Source: Chlamydia poikilotherma (lineage in GTDB: Bacteria > Chlamydiota > Chlamydiia > Chlamydiales > Chlamydiaceae). Taken from it: 64,000 bases of DNA. Below the pieces are notes generated by a model. It saw only the letters and a program-made list of their open reading frames with translations, was not told the DNA's origin and did no database searches. This document shows, one piece after another, positions 9,134 to 17,101 of this stretch. The position numbers and the translations under genes were made by a program. The stretch is from contig NZ_LS992154.1 of assembly GCF_900239975.1 (NCBI RefSeq), positions 62,001 through 126,000 of the forward strand. Reading direction: 5' to 3'. The number at the start of each line of letters is the position of its first letter. Position 1 is the first letter of the stretch.

Positions 9134-9967
9134 GTGAGTGGAATTATCAATAAAGATACGATAATAGAAGTGGCTATCGATAATATTCGAGTGAGTCCCT
9201 TTCAACCTCGTCGGATATTCTCTGAAGCCGAGCTTCAAGAATTAGTATCATCTTTAAAATCCGTAGGTTTAATTCATCCTCCTGTAGTTCGTGAAATTCG
9301 TAGTGGCGATAAGGTTTTATATTATGAGTTAATTGCCGGAGAACGTCGATGGAGAGCTTTACAGCTCGCAGGCTACACGACGATTCCCGTTGTTCTTAAG
9401 CAAGTAGTTGCCGATGATATTGCTGCAGAGGCAACACTTATAGAAAATATCCAACGTGTGAACCTTAGTCCTATGGAAATGGCTGAGGCTTTCAAAAAGC
9501 TCATTAATGTTTTTGGTTTAACTCAAGATAAGGTAGCCCTAAGAGTAGGGAAAAAGCGCTCTACAGTTGCGAATTACTTACGGCTTTTTTCCTTATCGGA
9601 AACTATTCAAAAAAGTCTTTATTTAGGGGAAATTACTTTAGGACATGCTAAGGTTATTCTTACTTTGGAAGACCCTAAATCACGAGAAACTCTCGCTGAG
9701 AGAATTATTTCACAGCGTCTTGCTGTTCGTGAAGCTGAACAAGAAGCAAAGAAATTGTTATCAGGTGCGTCTACGATTTCTTCTACTACAGAACGCATAA
9801 AAACACCTTTAGCTGGAAACTATCAAGATATGCAAGAGCGTCTTAGCCAGTCTTTAGGCTATAAGGTGACGGTAAAGTCTCAAGGTTCTCATCATAGCGT
9901 ATCGCTACATGTTCACGATGAAGAGCAACTCAAGCAGTTAGAAGAGTGGCTGTTAAAAAAATCTTAG
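9134..9967 (+). CDS. parB: Chromosome partitioning protein ParB
   Basis: This 277-residue ParB/Spo0J protein binds parS sites and, with ParA, segregates the chromosome. The CTP-binding ParB box is intact (GERRWRA at 69-75, ENIQR at 104-108) and a helix-turn-helix follows at about 128-151 (LTQDKVALRVGKKRSTVANYL). The start is GTG 9134 with GAAGGTAG upstream. A possible promoter, TTGATA 9021 and TACTAT 9042, has a short 15-base spacer. No parA lies beside it. The gene ends at a bidirectional terminator shared with the convergent dppF. Confidence 0.93.
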   Translation: MSGIINKDTIIEVAIDNIRVSPFQPRRIFSEAELQELVSSLKSVGLIHPPVVREIRSGDKVLYYELIAGERRWRALQLAGYTTIPVVLKQVVADDIAAEATLIENIQRVNLSPMEMAEAFKKLINVFGLTQDKVALRVGKKRSTVANYLRLFSLSETIQKSLYLGEITLGHAKVILTLEDPKSRETLAERIISQRLAVREAEQEAKKLLSGASTISSTTERIKTPLAGNYQDMQERLSQSLGYKVTVKSQGSHHSVSLHVHDEEQLKQLEEWLLKKS

Positions 9968-9974
9968 TTTTTAT

Positions 9975-9997
9975 AAAGAAGATTTAAAATCTTCTTT
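9975..9997. terminator. Bidirectional terminator between parB and dppF
   Basis: A near-perfect palindrome: AAAGAAGATTT (9975-9985), one A, AAATCTTCTTT (9987-9997), with T-rich sequence on the plus-strand exit and A-rich sequence before it. It sits exactly between two convergent stop codons (9967 and 10006), the expected place for a shared terminator. Confidence 0.7.
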
Positions 9998-10005
9998 ACT
10001 ATTTT

Positions 10006-10974
10006 TTAAAGAATGCACTGATATGAGTGCTTATTCCCATCCGATTGTTCTGGAATAGGTCCTTGAAAGCAGGTTTTCCGTCTCTTGGGACAGCGGTTAT
10101 AAAAGACACACCCTGTAGGAGAAGGAATTTCAGAAGTGTTTGTCTGATATGCTTTTAATTTCTGTTCTGTACTGCGATTTTCTGGAAGATCGGGAAGCTG
10201 CGAGTTGAGAAGCATTTGTGTATAAGGATGTTTAGGATTTAAGAAGATATCTTCTGTAGCTCCCGATTCAACTATTTTACCCTTATACATAATAATCACT
10301 TCTGAGCAAAAAGAGCGAACAACAGCCAAATCATGGGAAATAAACAGATAACTCATCTTTAGCTCTTTTTGTAAATTTGAGAGCATATTTAGGATTTGCG
10401 CTTGCATCGAAAGATCAAGAGCAGAAACTACCTCATCGCATATAATAAGCTTAGGAGTTCCTAATAATGCTCTAGCTATAGATACACGTTGTTGTTGACC
10501 ACCAGAGAGTTGATGAGGATAACGGTAAAAATAATCTGCAGATAAACCTACTAGTTCTAAGGTTTCTCCAATTACAGAATGGAGTTTCTCTTTTGTGATT
10601 ATGCGATGGTGAATAAGAGCGTGACCTAAGCTATCGAAAATCGTTTTCCTAGGATTTAAAGAGGCTTTAGGATTTTGGAAAACCATTCGCACAGAGGAGC
10701 GAAGTTTTTTTAAATCATGTTTAGAATGTAGTTTGATAGGAGTATTGTTAAAAGATAGGTAACCAGAGGTGAGCGATAATAGTCCGGAAAGAGCTAACGC
10801 TAATGTTGTTTTTCCCGACCCCGATTCTCCAATCAGACCTACGATCTTCCCTGACGGTATACAAAAAGAAATATTATCAATAGCTCTTGTTGCTATTGTC
10901 TTTCTTCGAAACCAACTTGAACGCTTATAATAATATTTTTTTAACTGATTGGCTTGTACTAAAGAATCACTCAT
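10006..10974 (-). CDS. dppF: Dipeptide/oligopeptide ABC transporter ATP-binding protein DppF
   Basis: This 322-residue ABC ATPase powers peptide import through a Dpp/Opp-type permease. Walker A is GESGSGKTT at 49-57; the LSGGQQQR signature and Walker B ICDEVVSALD follow in the normal order. The C-terminal extension with GCVFYNRCP and further cysteines is typical of the DppD/DppF/OppD/OppF subfamily. The start codon overlaps the end of dppD by eight bases. Permease and binding-protein genes are not adjacent, so the transporter must be completed from another locus. Confidence 0.92.
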   Translation of the reverse strand: MSDSLVQANQLKKYYYKRSSWFRRKTIATRAIDNISFCIPSGKIVGLIGESGSGKTTLALALSGLLSLTSGYLSFNNTPIKLHSKHDLKKLRSSVRMVFQNPKASLNPRKTIFDSLGHALIHHRIITKEKLHSVIGETLELVGLSADYFYRYPHQLSGGQQQRVSIARALLGTPKLIICDEVVSALDLSMQAQILNMLSNLQKELKMSYLFISHDLAVVRSFCSEVIIMYKGKIVESGATEDIFLNPKHPYTQMLLNSQLPDLPENRSTEQKLKAYQTNTSEIPSPTGCVFYNRCPKRRKTCFQGPIPEQSDGNKHSYQCIL

Positions 10975-11929
10975 ATAGCCAGCACCTTACTTTATGCTCT
11001 TTCCCTACATTTTGAACTTCTGGAGATTCAATTTTACATTTCCCATAGGCTTTCGAACATCTAGGATAGTAACAACATCCTGAAGGAAGAGCACTATAGT
11101 GGGGAGGTTGTCCAGGAATTGCTGTAAATGTGTCATTTTGCAATGAAGGGCGTGAGGCTAGAAGATCTTGAGTATAGGGATGGCGCGGGTTGTGGAAAAT
11201 TGCCTTGGCAGAAGCATACTCTGCTATTCTTCCTGCATAGAGTACAAGCACCTCATCAGATGTTTCAGCAACAACACCCATGTTATGGGTAATAATCAAC
11301 AAACTCATCCCTAATTTTTCCTGTAAACCTTTTAATAACTGTAAAATCTGATATTGAACAGAAACGTCAAGAGCTGTTGTTGGCTCATCAGCAATTAAAA
11401 TTTCAGGAGAAGCGAGCAGCGCCATAGCAATGGAAACTCTTTGTAGCATTCCTCCAGAAAGCTGATGAGGATAGAGTTTTAAACAGAGTTCAGGGTTATG
11501 AAATCCTGTATCTATAAGAGCTTGGATAATTTTCTCTTTACCCTCTTTATGTGGAAGATGAAGATGTGTGCGGATAAGTTCCTGGAATTGTTGTTCTATG
11601 GTGAAAACGGGATTTAAAGAGGATTGGGGATTTTGGAAAATCATAGAAATTTTCGTTCCGAAAATTGATTTTAAGATTCCTCGTGGAGCTTCTAATAAAT
11701 CTTTTTCGTGGAAAAGAATTTTTCCTGATGTAGAAAATAGCGGGGAGGGTAATAGCTGCATAAGAGCTTGAGCGGTTACCGATTTCCCCGATCCTGATTC
11801 CCCGATAATCGCTAACGTCCTTCCCTTGTGCAAATCAAAGGACAATGACTCAACAATAGGGTAACGTTCCCGACGTTTATTCAGGCTTACCGAAAGATCT
11901 TTAACTTGTAAGATAGGTGGATGAGTCAT
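10967..11929 (-). CDS. dppD: Dipeptide/oligopeptide ABC transporter ATP-binding protein DppD
   Basis: The 320-residue partner ATPase of DppF. GESGSGKS (Walker A), HQLSGGMLQR (signature), ILIADEPTTALD (Walker B) and THNMGV (H-loop) are all intact, and the tail has the SGCCYYPRC cysteine segment of peptide-type ABC ATPases. It is first in a two-gene minus-strand operon, with dppF overlapping its end. It is divergent from the plus-strand phosphate genes, separated by 53 bases, in which no strong promoter stands out. Confidence 0.92.
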   Translation of the reverse strand: MTHPPILQVKDLSVSLNKRRERYPIVESLSFDLHKGRTLAIIGESGSGKSVTAQALMQLLPSPLFSTSGKILFHEKDLLEAPRGILKSIFGTKISMIFQNPQSSLNPVFTIEQQFQELIRTHLHLPHKEGKEKIIQALIDTGFHNPELCLKLYPHQLSGGMLQRVSIAMALLASPEILIADEPTTALDVSVQYQILQLLKGLQEKLGMSLLIITHNMGVVAETSDEVLVLYAGRIAEYASAKAIFHNPRHPYTQDLLASRPSLQNDTFTAIPGQPPHYSALPSGCCYYPRCSKAYGKCKIESPEVQNVGKEHKVRCWLYE

Positions 11930-11982
11930 AAGTCATTTACAAGATCATTAAAGGACGTTATTATTGCTAAAAAGGTATTCTT

Positions 11983-12657
11983 ATGCAAACCCTTGCTCGT
12001 CTGTTCGGACAGTCTCCTTTTGCCCCGCTACAAGCACACTTGGAAGTCGTAGCATTTTGCGTTCAGCAAATGGTGCCAATCTTCACAGCTTTGCGAGATG
12101 GGGATTATAAACAGGTACAAACAATAGCAAAAAGTATTTCTGATAAGGAGTACCAAGCAGATTGTATAAAAAATGATATGCGCAATCATCTTCCTGTAGG
12201 CTTATTTATGCCTATATCACGGGCCGGATTGCTAGAGATTATTTCTATACAAGATAGCATAGCTGATGTTTCCGAAGATGTGGCTATCTTACTTACTGTT
12301 AGAAAGCTACGTTTTTATCCAGAATTTGAGAGTATCTTTTTCCAATTCTTACATAAAAGTGTCGAAACTTTTGATCTTACTATGACAGTCATACAAGAAT
12401 TCAATAAGTTACTAGAAAGTTCTTTTGGAGGGCGTAAAGCTGATAAAGCCCGCTTTTTAGTAAGTCGCGTAGCGAAAGCAGAACACGAGTGTGATGTTAT
12501 TCAACGAGAGATCATGCAGATATTCTTCTCCGATGAATTTACGATTTCTGAAAAAGAGTTTTATTTATGGCTGCAGGTAATTAAGCGTGCTGCTGGTATT
12601 TCCGATAGTTCGGAAAAACTTGCTCACCGAGTTAATATGACGCTGGAAGAAAAGTAA
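11983..12657 (+). CDS. Pit accessory protein, PhoU-like (DUF47 family)
   Basis: This 224-residue all-helical protein belongs to the PhoU-like DUF47 family, usually encoded beside low-affinity phosphate permeases and thought to regulate them. The family pattern is visible in DKEYQADCIKNDMRNHL and, in the second half, AKAEHECDVIQREIM, the two E/D-rich helices that bind metals in PhoU folds. ATG 11983 follows AAAAAGG. The permease gene begins six bases after the stop, so the two form one unit (CT691-CT692 order). Confidence 0.85.
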   Translation: MQTLARLFGQSPFAPLQAHLEVVAFCVQQMVPIFTALRDGDYKQVQTIAKSISDKEYQADCIKNDMRNHLPVGLFMPISRAGLLEIISIQDSIADVSEDVAILLTVRKLRFYPEFESIFFQFLHKSVETFDLTMTVIQEFNKLLESSFGGRKADKARFLVSRVAKAEHECDVIQREIMQIFFSDEFTISEKEFYLWLQVIKRAAGISDSSEKLAHRVNMTLEEK

Positions 12658-12663
12658 TATTTC

Positions 12664-13944
12664 ATGCTTGCCTTACTCATTTTTGTTCTCTTATGTGGTT
12701 TTTATACCTCTTGGAATATAGGAGCTAATGACGTTGCTAATGCCGTTGGCCCTAGTGTGGGATCCGGAGTATTAACATTACGTCAAGCCGTAATTATTGC
12801 TGCTATTTTTGAATTTTTAGGAGCATTGTTCCTCGGGGATCGTGTTGCAGGAACTATAGAAAGTTGTATAGTCTCTGTTTCAGATCCATTAATAGCATCT
12901 GGTGATTATGTTTATGGTATGACGGGAGCTTTGTTGGCCACAGGGGTATGGTTACAACTAGCATCATATTTTGGATGGCCGGTTTCTACAACACACTCCA
13001 TAGTGGGTGCTGTGATCGGCTTCGGTCTTGTTCTTGGTAAAGGAACAGTTATTTATTGGGGATCTGTGGGGGCAATTTTAATCAGTTGGGTAATCTCTCC
13101 GTTAATGGGAGGATGCATCGCCTATCTGATCTTTTCTTTTATACGTCGAAATATTCTCTATAAAAATGATCCTGTGAGTGCGATGATCCGCATAGCACCA
13201 TTTCTTGCAGCTTTTGTGATAATTGTTTTAGGAATAATTATTGTTTGTGGTGGCGTGGTTACACGTTTGGTGCCTCTACCATGGGCTTTATTATTAGTTT
13301 GCCTTGTGGGAGGTCTTGCTTATGCCATCATGTTTAAATATGTACACACGCCACATTGCTCCTTTATTTGTAGTTCACCAAAATCGGGAAGTTTGCTTTG
13401 TCGTTTAAAAACATGCGGGGGAAACTATGGAAGGAAATACCTTATTGTAGAGAGAATCTTTGCTTATTTGCAAATCATCATTGCCTGTTTTATGGCGTTT
13501 GCTCACGGATCTAATGATGTGGCCAATGCTATAGCTCCTGTAGCTGGAGTTTTACGACAAGCGTATCCCCAAGTATATTCTTCTTATACATTAATAGGAC
13601 TTATGGCTTTTGGTGGTGTTGGGTTAATTATAGGGTTATCCATTTGGGGGTGGCGGGTGATTGAAACTGTAGGCTGTAAGATTACCGAACTTACCCCTTC
13701 GCGGGGATTTTCTGTAGGTCTAAGTGCTGCTGTTACAATTGCTTTGGCATCAGCTATGGGCTTGCCTATATCTACAACTCACGTAGTGGTTGGTGCTGTC
13801 TTAGGGATAGGCCTTGCTCGTGGTATTCACGCCATTAACTTAAATATTATCAAAGACATTATAATGTCGTGGTTTATCACTCTTCCTGCAGGAGCGATAC
13901 TCTCTATTCTATTTTTCTTTGCTTTAAGAGCGCTCTTCCAGTAA
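12664..13944 (+). CDS. pitA: Inorganic phosphate transporter, Pit family
   Basis: A 426-residue integral membrane protein with about ten to twelve hydrophobic helices. The family's internal duplication is clear: GANDVANAVGP at 20-30 and GSNDVANAIAP in the second half, each the start of a repeat, and each followed later by a PxSTTH motif (WPVSTTHS and LPISTTHV). It imports phosphate across the inner membrane, using an ion gradient. It is preceded by its DUF47 partner and followed after 37 bases by pgk. Confidence 0.92.
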   Translation: MLALLIFVLLCGFYTSWNIGANDVANAVGPSVGSGVLTLRQAVIIAAIFEFLGALFLGDRVAGTIESCIVSVSDPLIASGDYVYGMTGALLATGVWLQLASYFGWPVSTTHSIVGAVIGFGLVLGKGTVIYWGSVGAILISWVISPLMGGCIAYLIFSFIRRNILYKNDPVSAMIRIAPFLAAFVIIVLGIIIVCGGVVTRLVPLPWALLLVCLVGGLAYAIMFKYVHTPHCSFICSSPKSGSLLCRLKTCGGNYGRKYLIVERIFAYLQIIIACFMAFAHGSNDVANAIAPVAGVLRQAYPQVYSSYTLIGLMAFGGVGLIIGLSIWGWRVIETVGCKITELTPSRGFSVGLSAAVTIALASAMGLPISTTHVVVGAVLGIGLARGIHAINLNIIKDIIMSWFITLPAGAILSILFFFALRALFQ

Positions 13945-13981
13945 AAATAGGGAAATCATCTTAGATAATTTCTCAAGGTAT

Positions 13982-15193
13982 ATGGATAGATTGACAGTCA
14001 GGGACCTTTCCCCAGAAGAAAAAAAGGTTTTAGTTCGTGTAGATTTTAATGTTCCTATAAAAGATGGGAAGATTCTTGATGATATCCGCATTCGTAGCGC
14101 TATGCCGACAATTAACTATCTGCTGCAAAAACGCGCTGCTGTAATTTTAATGAGTCACTTGGGCCGTCCTAAAGGAACTGGTTTTGAAGAGAAGTACTCT
14201 CTCCAACCCGTTGTTGAAGTTTTAGAAGGTTATTTAGGACATCATGTGCCTTTAGCTACTGATTGTATTGGGGAAGTTGCTCGTCAGGCGGTAGCCCAGC
14301 TATCTCCAGGACGGGTATTACTACTAGAGAACCTCCGCTTCCACAGGGGAGAAGAACATCCCGAAGAAGATCCTACATTTGCTGCTGAACTTTCTTCTTA
14401 TGGAGACTTTTATGTAAACGATGCTTTTGGAACTTCCCATAGAAAACATGCTTCTGTGTACACGGTTCCCCAAGCATTTCCTGGGAGATCCGCAGCAGGT
14501 CTTCTTATGGAAAAAGAACTCGAATTTTTAGGACAGCACCTTCTCCTTTCTCCTAAACGTCCTTTTACTGCGATTCTTGGTGGATCTAAAGTATCTTCGA
14601 AAATAGGGGTAATAGAAGCCTTACTATCGCAAGTCGATAACCTGCTTTTAGCAGGAGGCATGGGATTTACCTTCTTAAAAGCACTAGGAAAATCCGTAGG
14701 GAATTCCTTAGTTGAAGAATCAGGGATAGAACTTGCTCGTCGTGTTTTGAAACTCGCAGAGCAGCGCAATGTACGTATCGTTCTTCCTATAGATGTGAAG
14801 GTCGCAAAGACTTGTGAACCTGGAGTTGCGTGGTCAGAAATATCTGTAGATCAAGGTATTTCTTCGGATCTTGAAGGTTTAGATATCGGAGCTAAAACTA
14901 TCCAGGAGTTTTGTAAAATCATCGATGTTTCAGCAACAGTATTTTGGAATGGTCCCGTTGGTGTTTATGAAGTTCCTCCTTTCGATCAAGGTTCTATGGC
15001 TATTGCCAACTGCCTAGCACGACATTCTTCTGCAACCACTGTCGTTGGTGGTGGTGATGCCGCTGCAGTTGTTGCTTTAGCTGGATGTACCTCTCAAGTT
15101 TCACACGTATCGACAGGTGGCGGAGCTTCTTTAGAGTTTTTAGAAAAAGGATTTTTACCGGGAACAGAGGTTTTATCTCCAGCACAAGATTAA
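13982..15193 (+). CDS. pgk: Phosphoglycerate kinase
   Basis: This 403-residue glycolytic enzyme transfers the acyl phosphate of 1,3-bisphosphoglycerate to ADP. Family signatures are intact: VRVDFNVP near the N terminus, SHLGRP, LLENLRFHRGEE, GGSKVSSKIGV and the C-terminal nucleotide loop GGGDAAAVV. ATG 13982 has AAGG a few bases upstream. It follows the Pit transporter closely and is terminated by a strong hairpin at 15201. With GapA (58160) it covers consecutive steps of the glycolytic route fed by UhpC. Confidence 0.96.
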   Translation: MDRLTVRDLSPEEKKVLVRVDFNVPIKDGKILDDIRIRSAMPTINYLLQKRAAVILMSHLGRPKGTGFEEKYSLQPVVEVLEGYLGHHVPLATDCIGEVARQAVAQLSPGRVLLLENLRFHRGEEHPEEDPTFAAELSSYGDFYVNDAFGTSHRKHASVYTVPQAFPGRSAAGLLMEKELEFLGQHLLLSPKRPFTAILGGSKVSSKIGVIEALLSQVDNLLLAGGMGFTFLKALGKSVGNSLVEESGIELARRVLKLAEQRNVRIVLPIDVKVAKTCEPGVAWSEISVDQGISSDLEGLDIGAKTIQEFCKIIDVSATVFWNGPVGVYEVPPFDQGSMAIANCLARHSSATTVVGGGDAAAVVALAGCTSQVSHVSTGGGASLEFLEKGFLPGTEVLSPAQD

Positions 15194-15200
15194 AATTCCT

Positions 15201-15230
15201 AAAGGCGCTACGCAGCGCCTTTATATTTAG
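15201..15230 (+). terminator. Rho-independent terminator after pgk
   Basis: Perfect 9-bp stem AAAGGCGCT (15201-15209) and AGCGCCTTT (15214-15222) with a four-base loop, then TATATTT. It begins eight bases after the pgk stop. Confidence 0.85.
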
Positions 15231-15465
15231 GGACGCGTATCCGCTTCACATCTTTTCTTTTAGATTCTTTTAGTTAACCTTCCTTTACAAGCATTCAAAT
15301 ATTTTTCATAAAATTAATAATTTTTTTTCCATTCGATAGGTTCTTACTTAATTCCTAGTTTTAAATAGCTAACTATTCTTTAAATTCTTTATTCATAATA
15401 GTTAAGCGAATTCGGAAATGCTTTCGTTAATCTAACGTACCGATCCATCTTCATATATTTTAAGG

Positions 15466-15498
15466 AGCGCATATTCAATGAGATGCGCTTTTCTTTTT
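15466..15498 (+). terminator. Second terminator-like hairpin in the pgk-effector gap
   Basis: AGCGCAT (15466-15472) pairs with ATGCGCT (15483-15489) around a ten-base loop and is followed by TTTCTTTTTT. It is 240 bases beyond the pgk terminator. It would end either read-through transcripts or an unannotated small RNA made between the two hairpins. Confidence 0.55.
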
Positions 15499-15631
15499 TA
15501 TTAATTCTCATATTTTCTATTTATTTCATTTTGTAATTAAAAAACGTGATTTTAATTTTATTTTTAAACAAAAGGTGTGCTGCTAAATCAAATTTAATTT
15601 TAAAATTAAAATATAAAAATGGAGAAAAACT

Positions 15632-17092
15632 ATGGGAATTAATCCAAGCGGTCGCGGGAATAACAATGATCTATGGATTTCAGGAGCTCATAATGAACAT
15701 CCAGATGTTCAGGATGCTGGAAGTTCTTCTGGAACGGCGGGCTCCCATAGTGTTTCTACTCAAAATAATACGTCAGAAACTTCTGGTTTCTTATCAAGAA
15801 TCGGAGCTGCTGTAAGAAACTTCTTTTCCGGTATGTTTCGTGGGAGTTCTTCTTCACAAACAAGTTCTCGAGCCTCCTCTCCGCAGTCAACTCCATCTGG
15901 TAGTCGTAGATCCTCAAATGTATCGGATATGGAAGTAGACGGAGCAGGATCCGATACAGGTAGTATAAAATCTACGAGTAGCACGGGTTCAAGCGATAGT
16001 TCAAGATCGACAGAGGGTGCTGCTAAAGGATTACAAAAGAAAGGTTATACTCCAGGAGTTAAAGTACCTTCTCCTACGGTTCCTCGTAGAGGACGAATTC
16101 AACGTCCAAATACACCACCACCGCCTCCTCCTCCTTCAACCCCATCAACAAGTGGTACACCTGTACGCGCTGCCCCACCACCACCACCAACAGCAGGTAC
16201 ATCACAAGCACCCTCAACAAGTGGGACTGGACCTAAAAAGCGTAAAGCTCCTCAGCCTCCAGGAGGAGAGCCTGCACGTCCAAAATTACAACGTCGTGAC
16301 AGCATATCCTCCTTTTCTAGTACAGACTCTACAGTGAGTACAGAATCGGGTATTGTTGAGTCAGCATCAATAGCGGATAGATTAAAAGCAGAAATAGAGA
16401 TCGTTAATACAACAAAGCAAGCGCAGTTGGATGCTCTATCTCTTCAGATTAAAGATCGTTGGACAAGTCAAGAAACACAAGACCCTGTGGCTTACAAAAT
16501 TTCTTCTATGCAGACATTAGCAGCTAGATTAGGTAAAGCACGTGCAGAAGCTCGACAAGAGGTGGGTATATTACGACCTGGAATTAGTGAAGCTCCATTA
16601 AAGACAGCAATTTCTCAATCTAGATCTATATGGGATCTCGGAGAAAAAGAACAAAGACAGGATGGAGAATCTGTACTTCTTCAAGTGCTGGTACGTATGG
16701 GACTAGAGGGGAGCTTATTAAGTTCTGAAGTTGATTACGTGGATTATGTAAATCAGCTTATTGGGGAATATGGAGATGCTGAGGAAGGATACAATTGGCA
16801 ACCTACGATGCAATCTCTTGCTCACGATTTAAACGGAATAAGAAATAGTAATCCCAATGGTATGCAGAAATTTTGGTCTTCGTTTGCTGGCAAAGGAGAG
16901 GTTATTGTCAGAAGTCTAAACAATAAGTTTATGGCTGCGAATACAGGAAACTACGATCCTTCTTCAGTTAAAGTAGATACTCGTTGGAATCTAGGTGCTT
17001 TGGATTTAATGAAGTCTTTAAATCCCGCGGTATATGTAAAAACAACCTCTGTCTTGGGTGTCGATGCCTTTAGTTTGCCAGAAGAGGATTAG
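15632..17092 (+). CDS. Putative type III secreted effector with Pro-rich region and NLS-like motif (CT694 position)
   Basis: A 486-residue protein with no homologue I can name from sequence alone. In order: a polar Gly/Asn/Ser N terminus without a Sec signal (typical of type III cargo); an amphipathic segment at 52-70 (GFLSRIGAAVRNFFSGMF); a long Ser/Thr-rich linker (71-130); a proline region (160-200) with runs of seven and five prolines, each followed by a similar STPSTSGT-like tail; a basic PKKRK cluster at 201-205 resembling a classical nuclear localisation signal; and an ordered, helix-rich C-terminal half (245-486). It sits directly after pgk, where C. trachomatis has the effector CT694. 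ATG 15632 follows GGAG. Secretion and host targeting are inference. Confidence 0.7.
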   Translation: MGINPSGRGNNNDLWISGAHNEHPDVQDAGSSSGTAGSHSVSTQNNTSETSGFLSRIGAAVRNFFSGMFRGSSSSQTSSRASSPQSTPSGSRRSSNVSDMEVDGAGSDTGSIKSTSSTGSSDSSRSTEGAAKGLQKKGYTPGVKVPSPTVPRRGRIQRPNTPPPPPPPSTPSTSGTPVRAAPPPPPTAGTSQAPSTSGTGPKKRKAPQPPGGEPARPKLQRRDSISSFSSTDSTVSTESGIVESASIADRLKAEIEIVNTTKQAQLDALSLQIKDRWTSQETQDPVAYKISSMQTLAARLGKARAEARQEVGILRPGISEAPLKTAISQSRSIWDLGEKEQRQDGESVLLQVLVRMGLEGSLLSSEVDYVDYVNQLIGEYGDAEEGYNWQPTMQSLAHDLNGIRNSNPNGMQKFWSSFAGKGEVIVRSLNNKFMAANTGNYDPSSVKVDTRWNLGALDLMKSLNPAVYVKTTSVLGVDAFSLPEED

Positions 17093-17101
17093 AGATTAGT
17101 C

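Larger units (their letters stand above)
15194..15631. other. 438-base intergenic region between pgk and the first effector-like gene
   Basis: Very AT-rich, with no credible open frame. It contains the pgk terminator (15201) and a second hairpin with T-tract at 15466-15495. The 140 bases before the effector gene should hold its promoter; TTGTAA at 15531 is a possible -35, but no good -10 follows at standard spacing. Confidence 0.6.

Noticed and set aside
14410..14769. 119-codon minus-strand frame opposite pgk
   Set aside because: Antisense shadow of a conserved gene, no ribosome site or homology.
16017..16337. His-rich frame (106 codons) inside the first effector-like gene
   Set aside because: Product of reading the proline-codon runs in another frame; no ribosome site.
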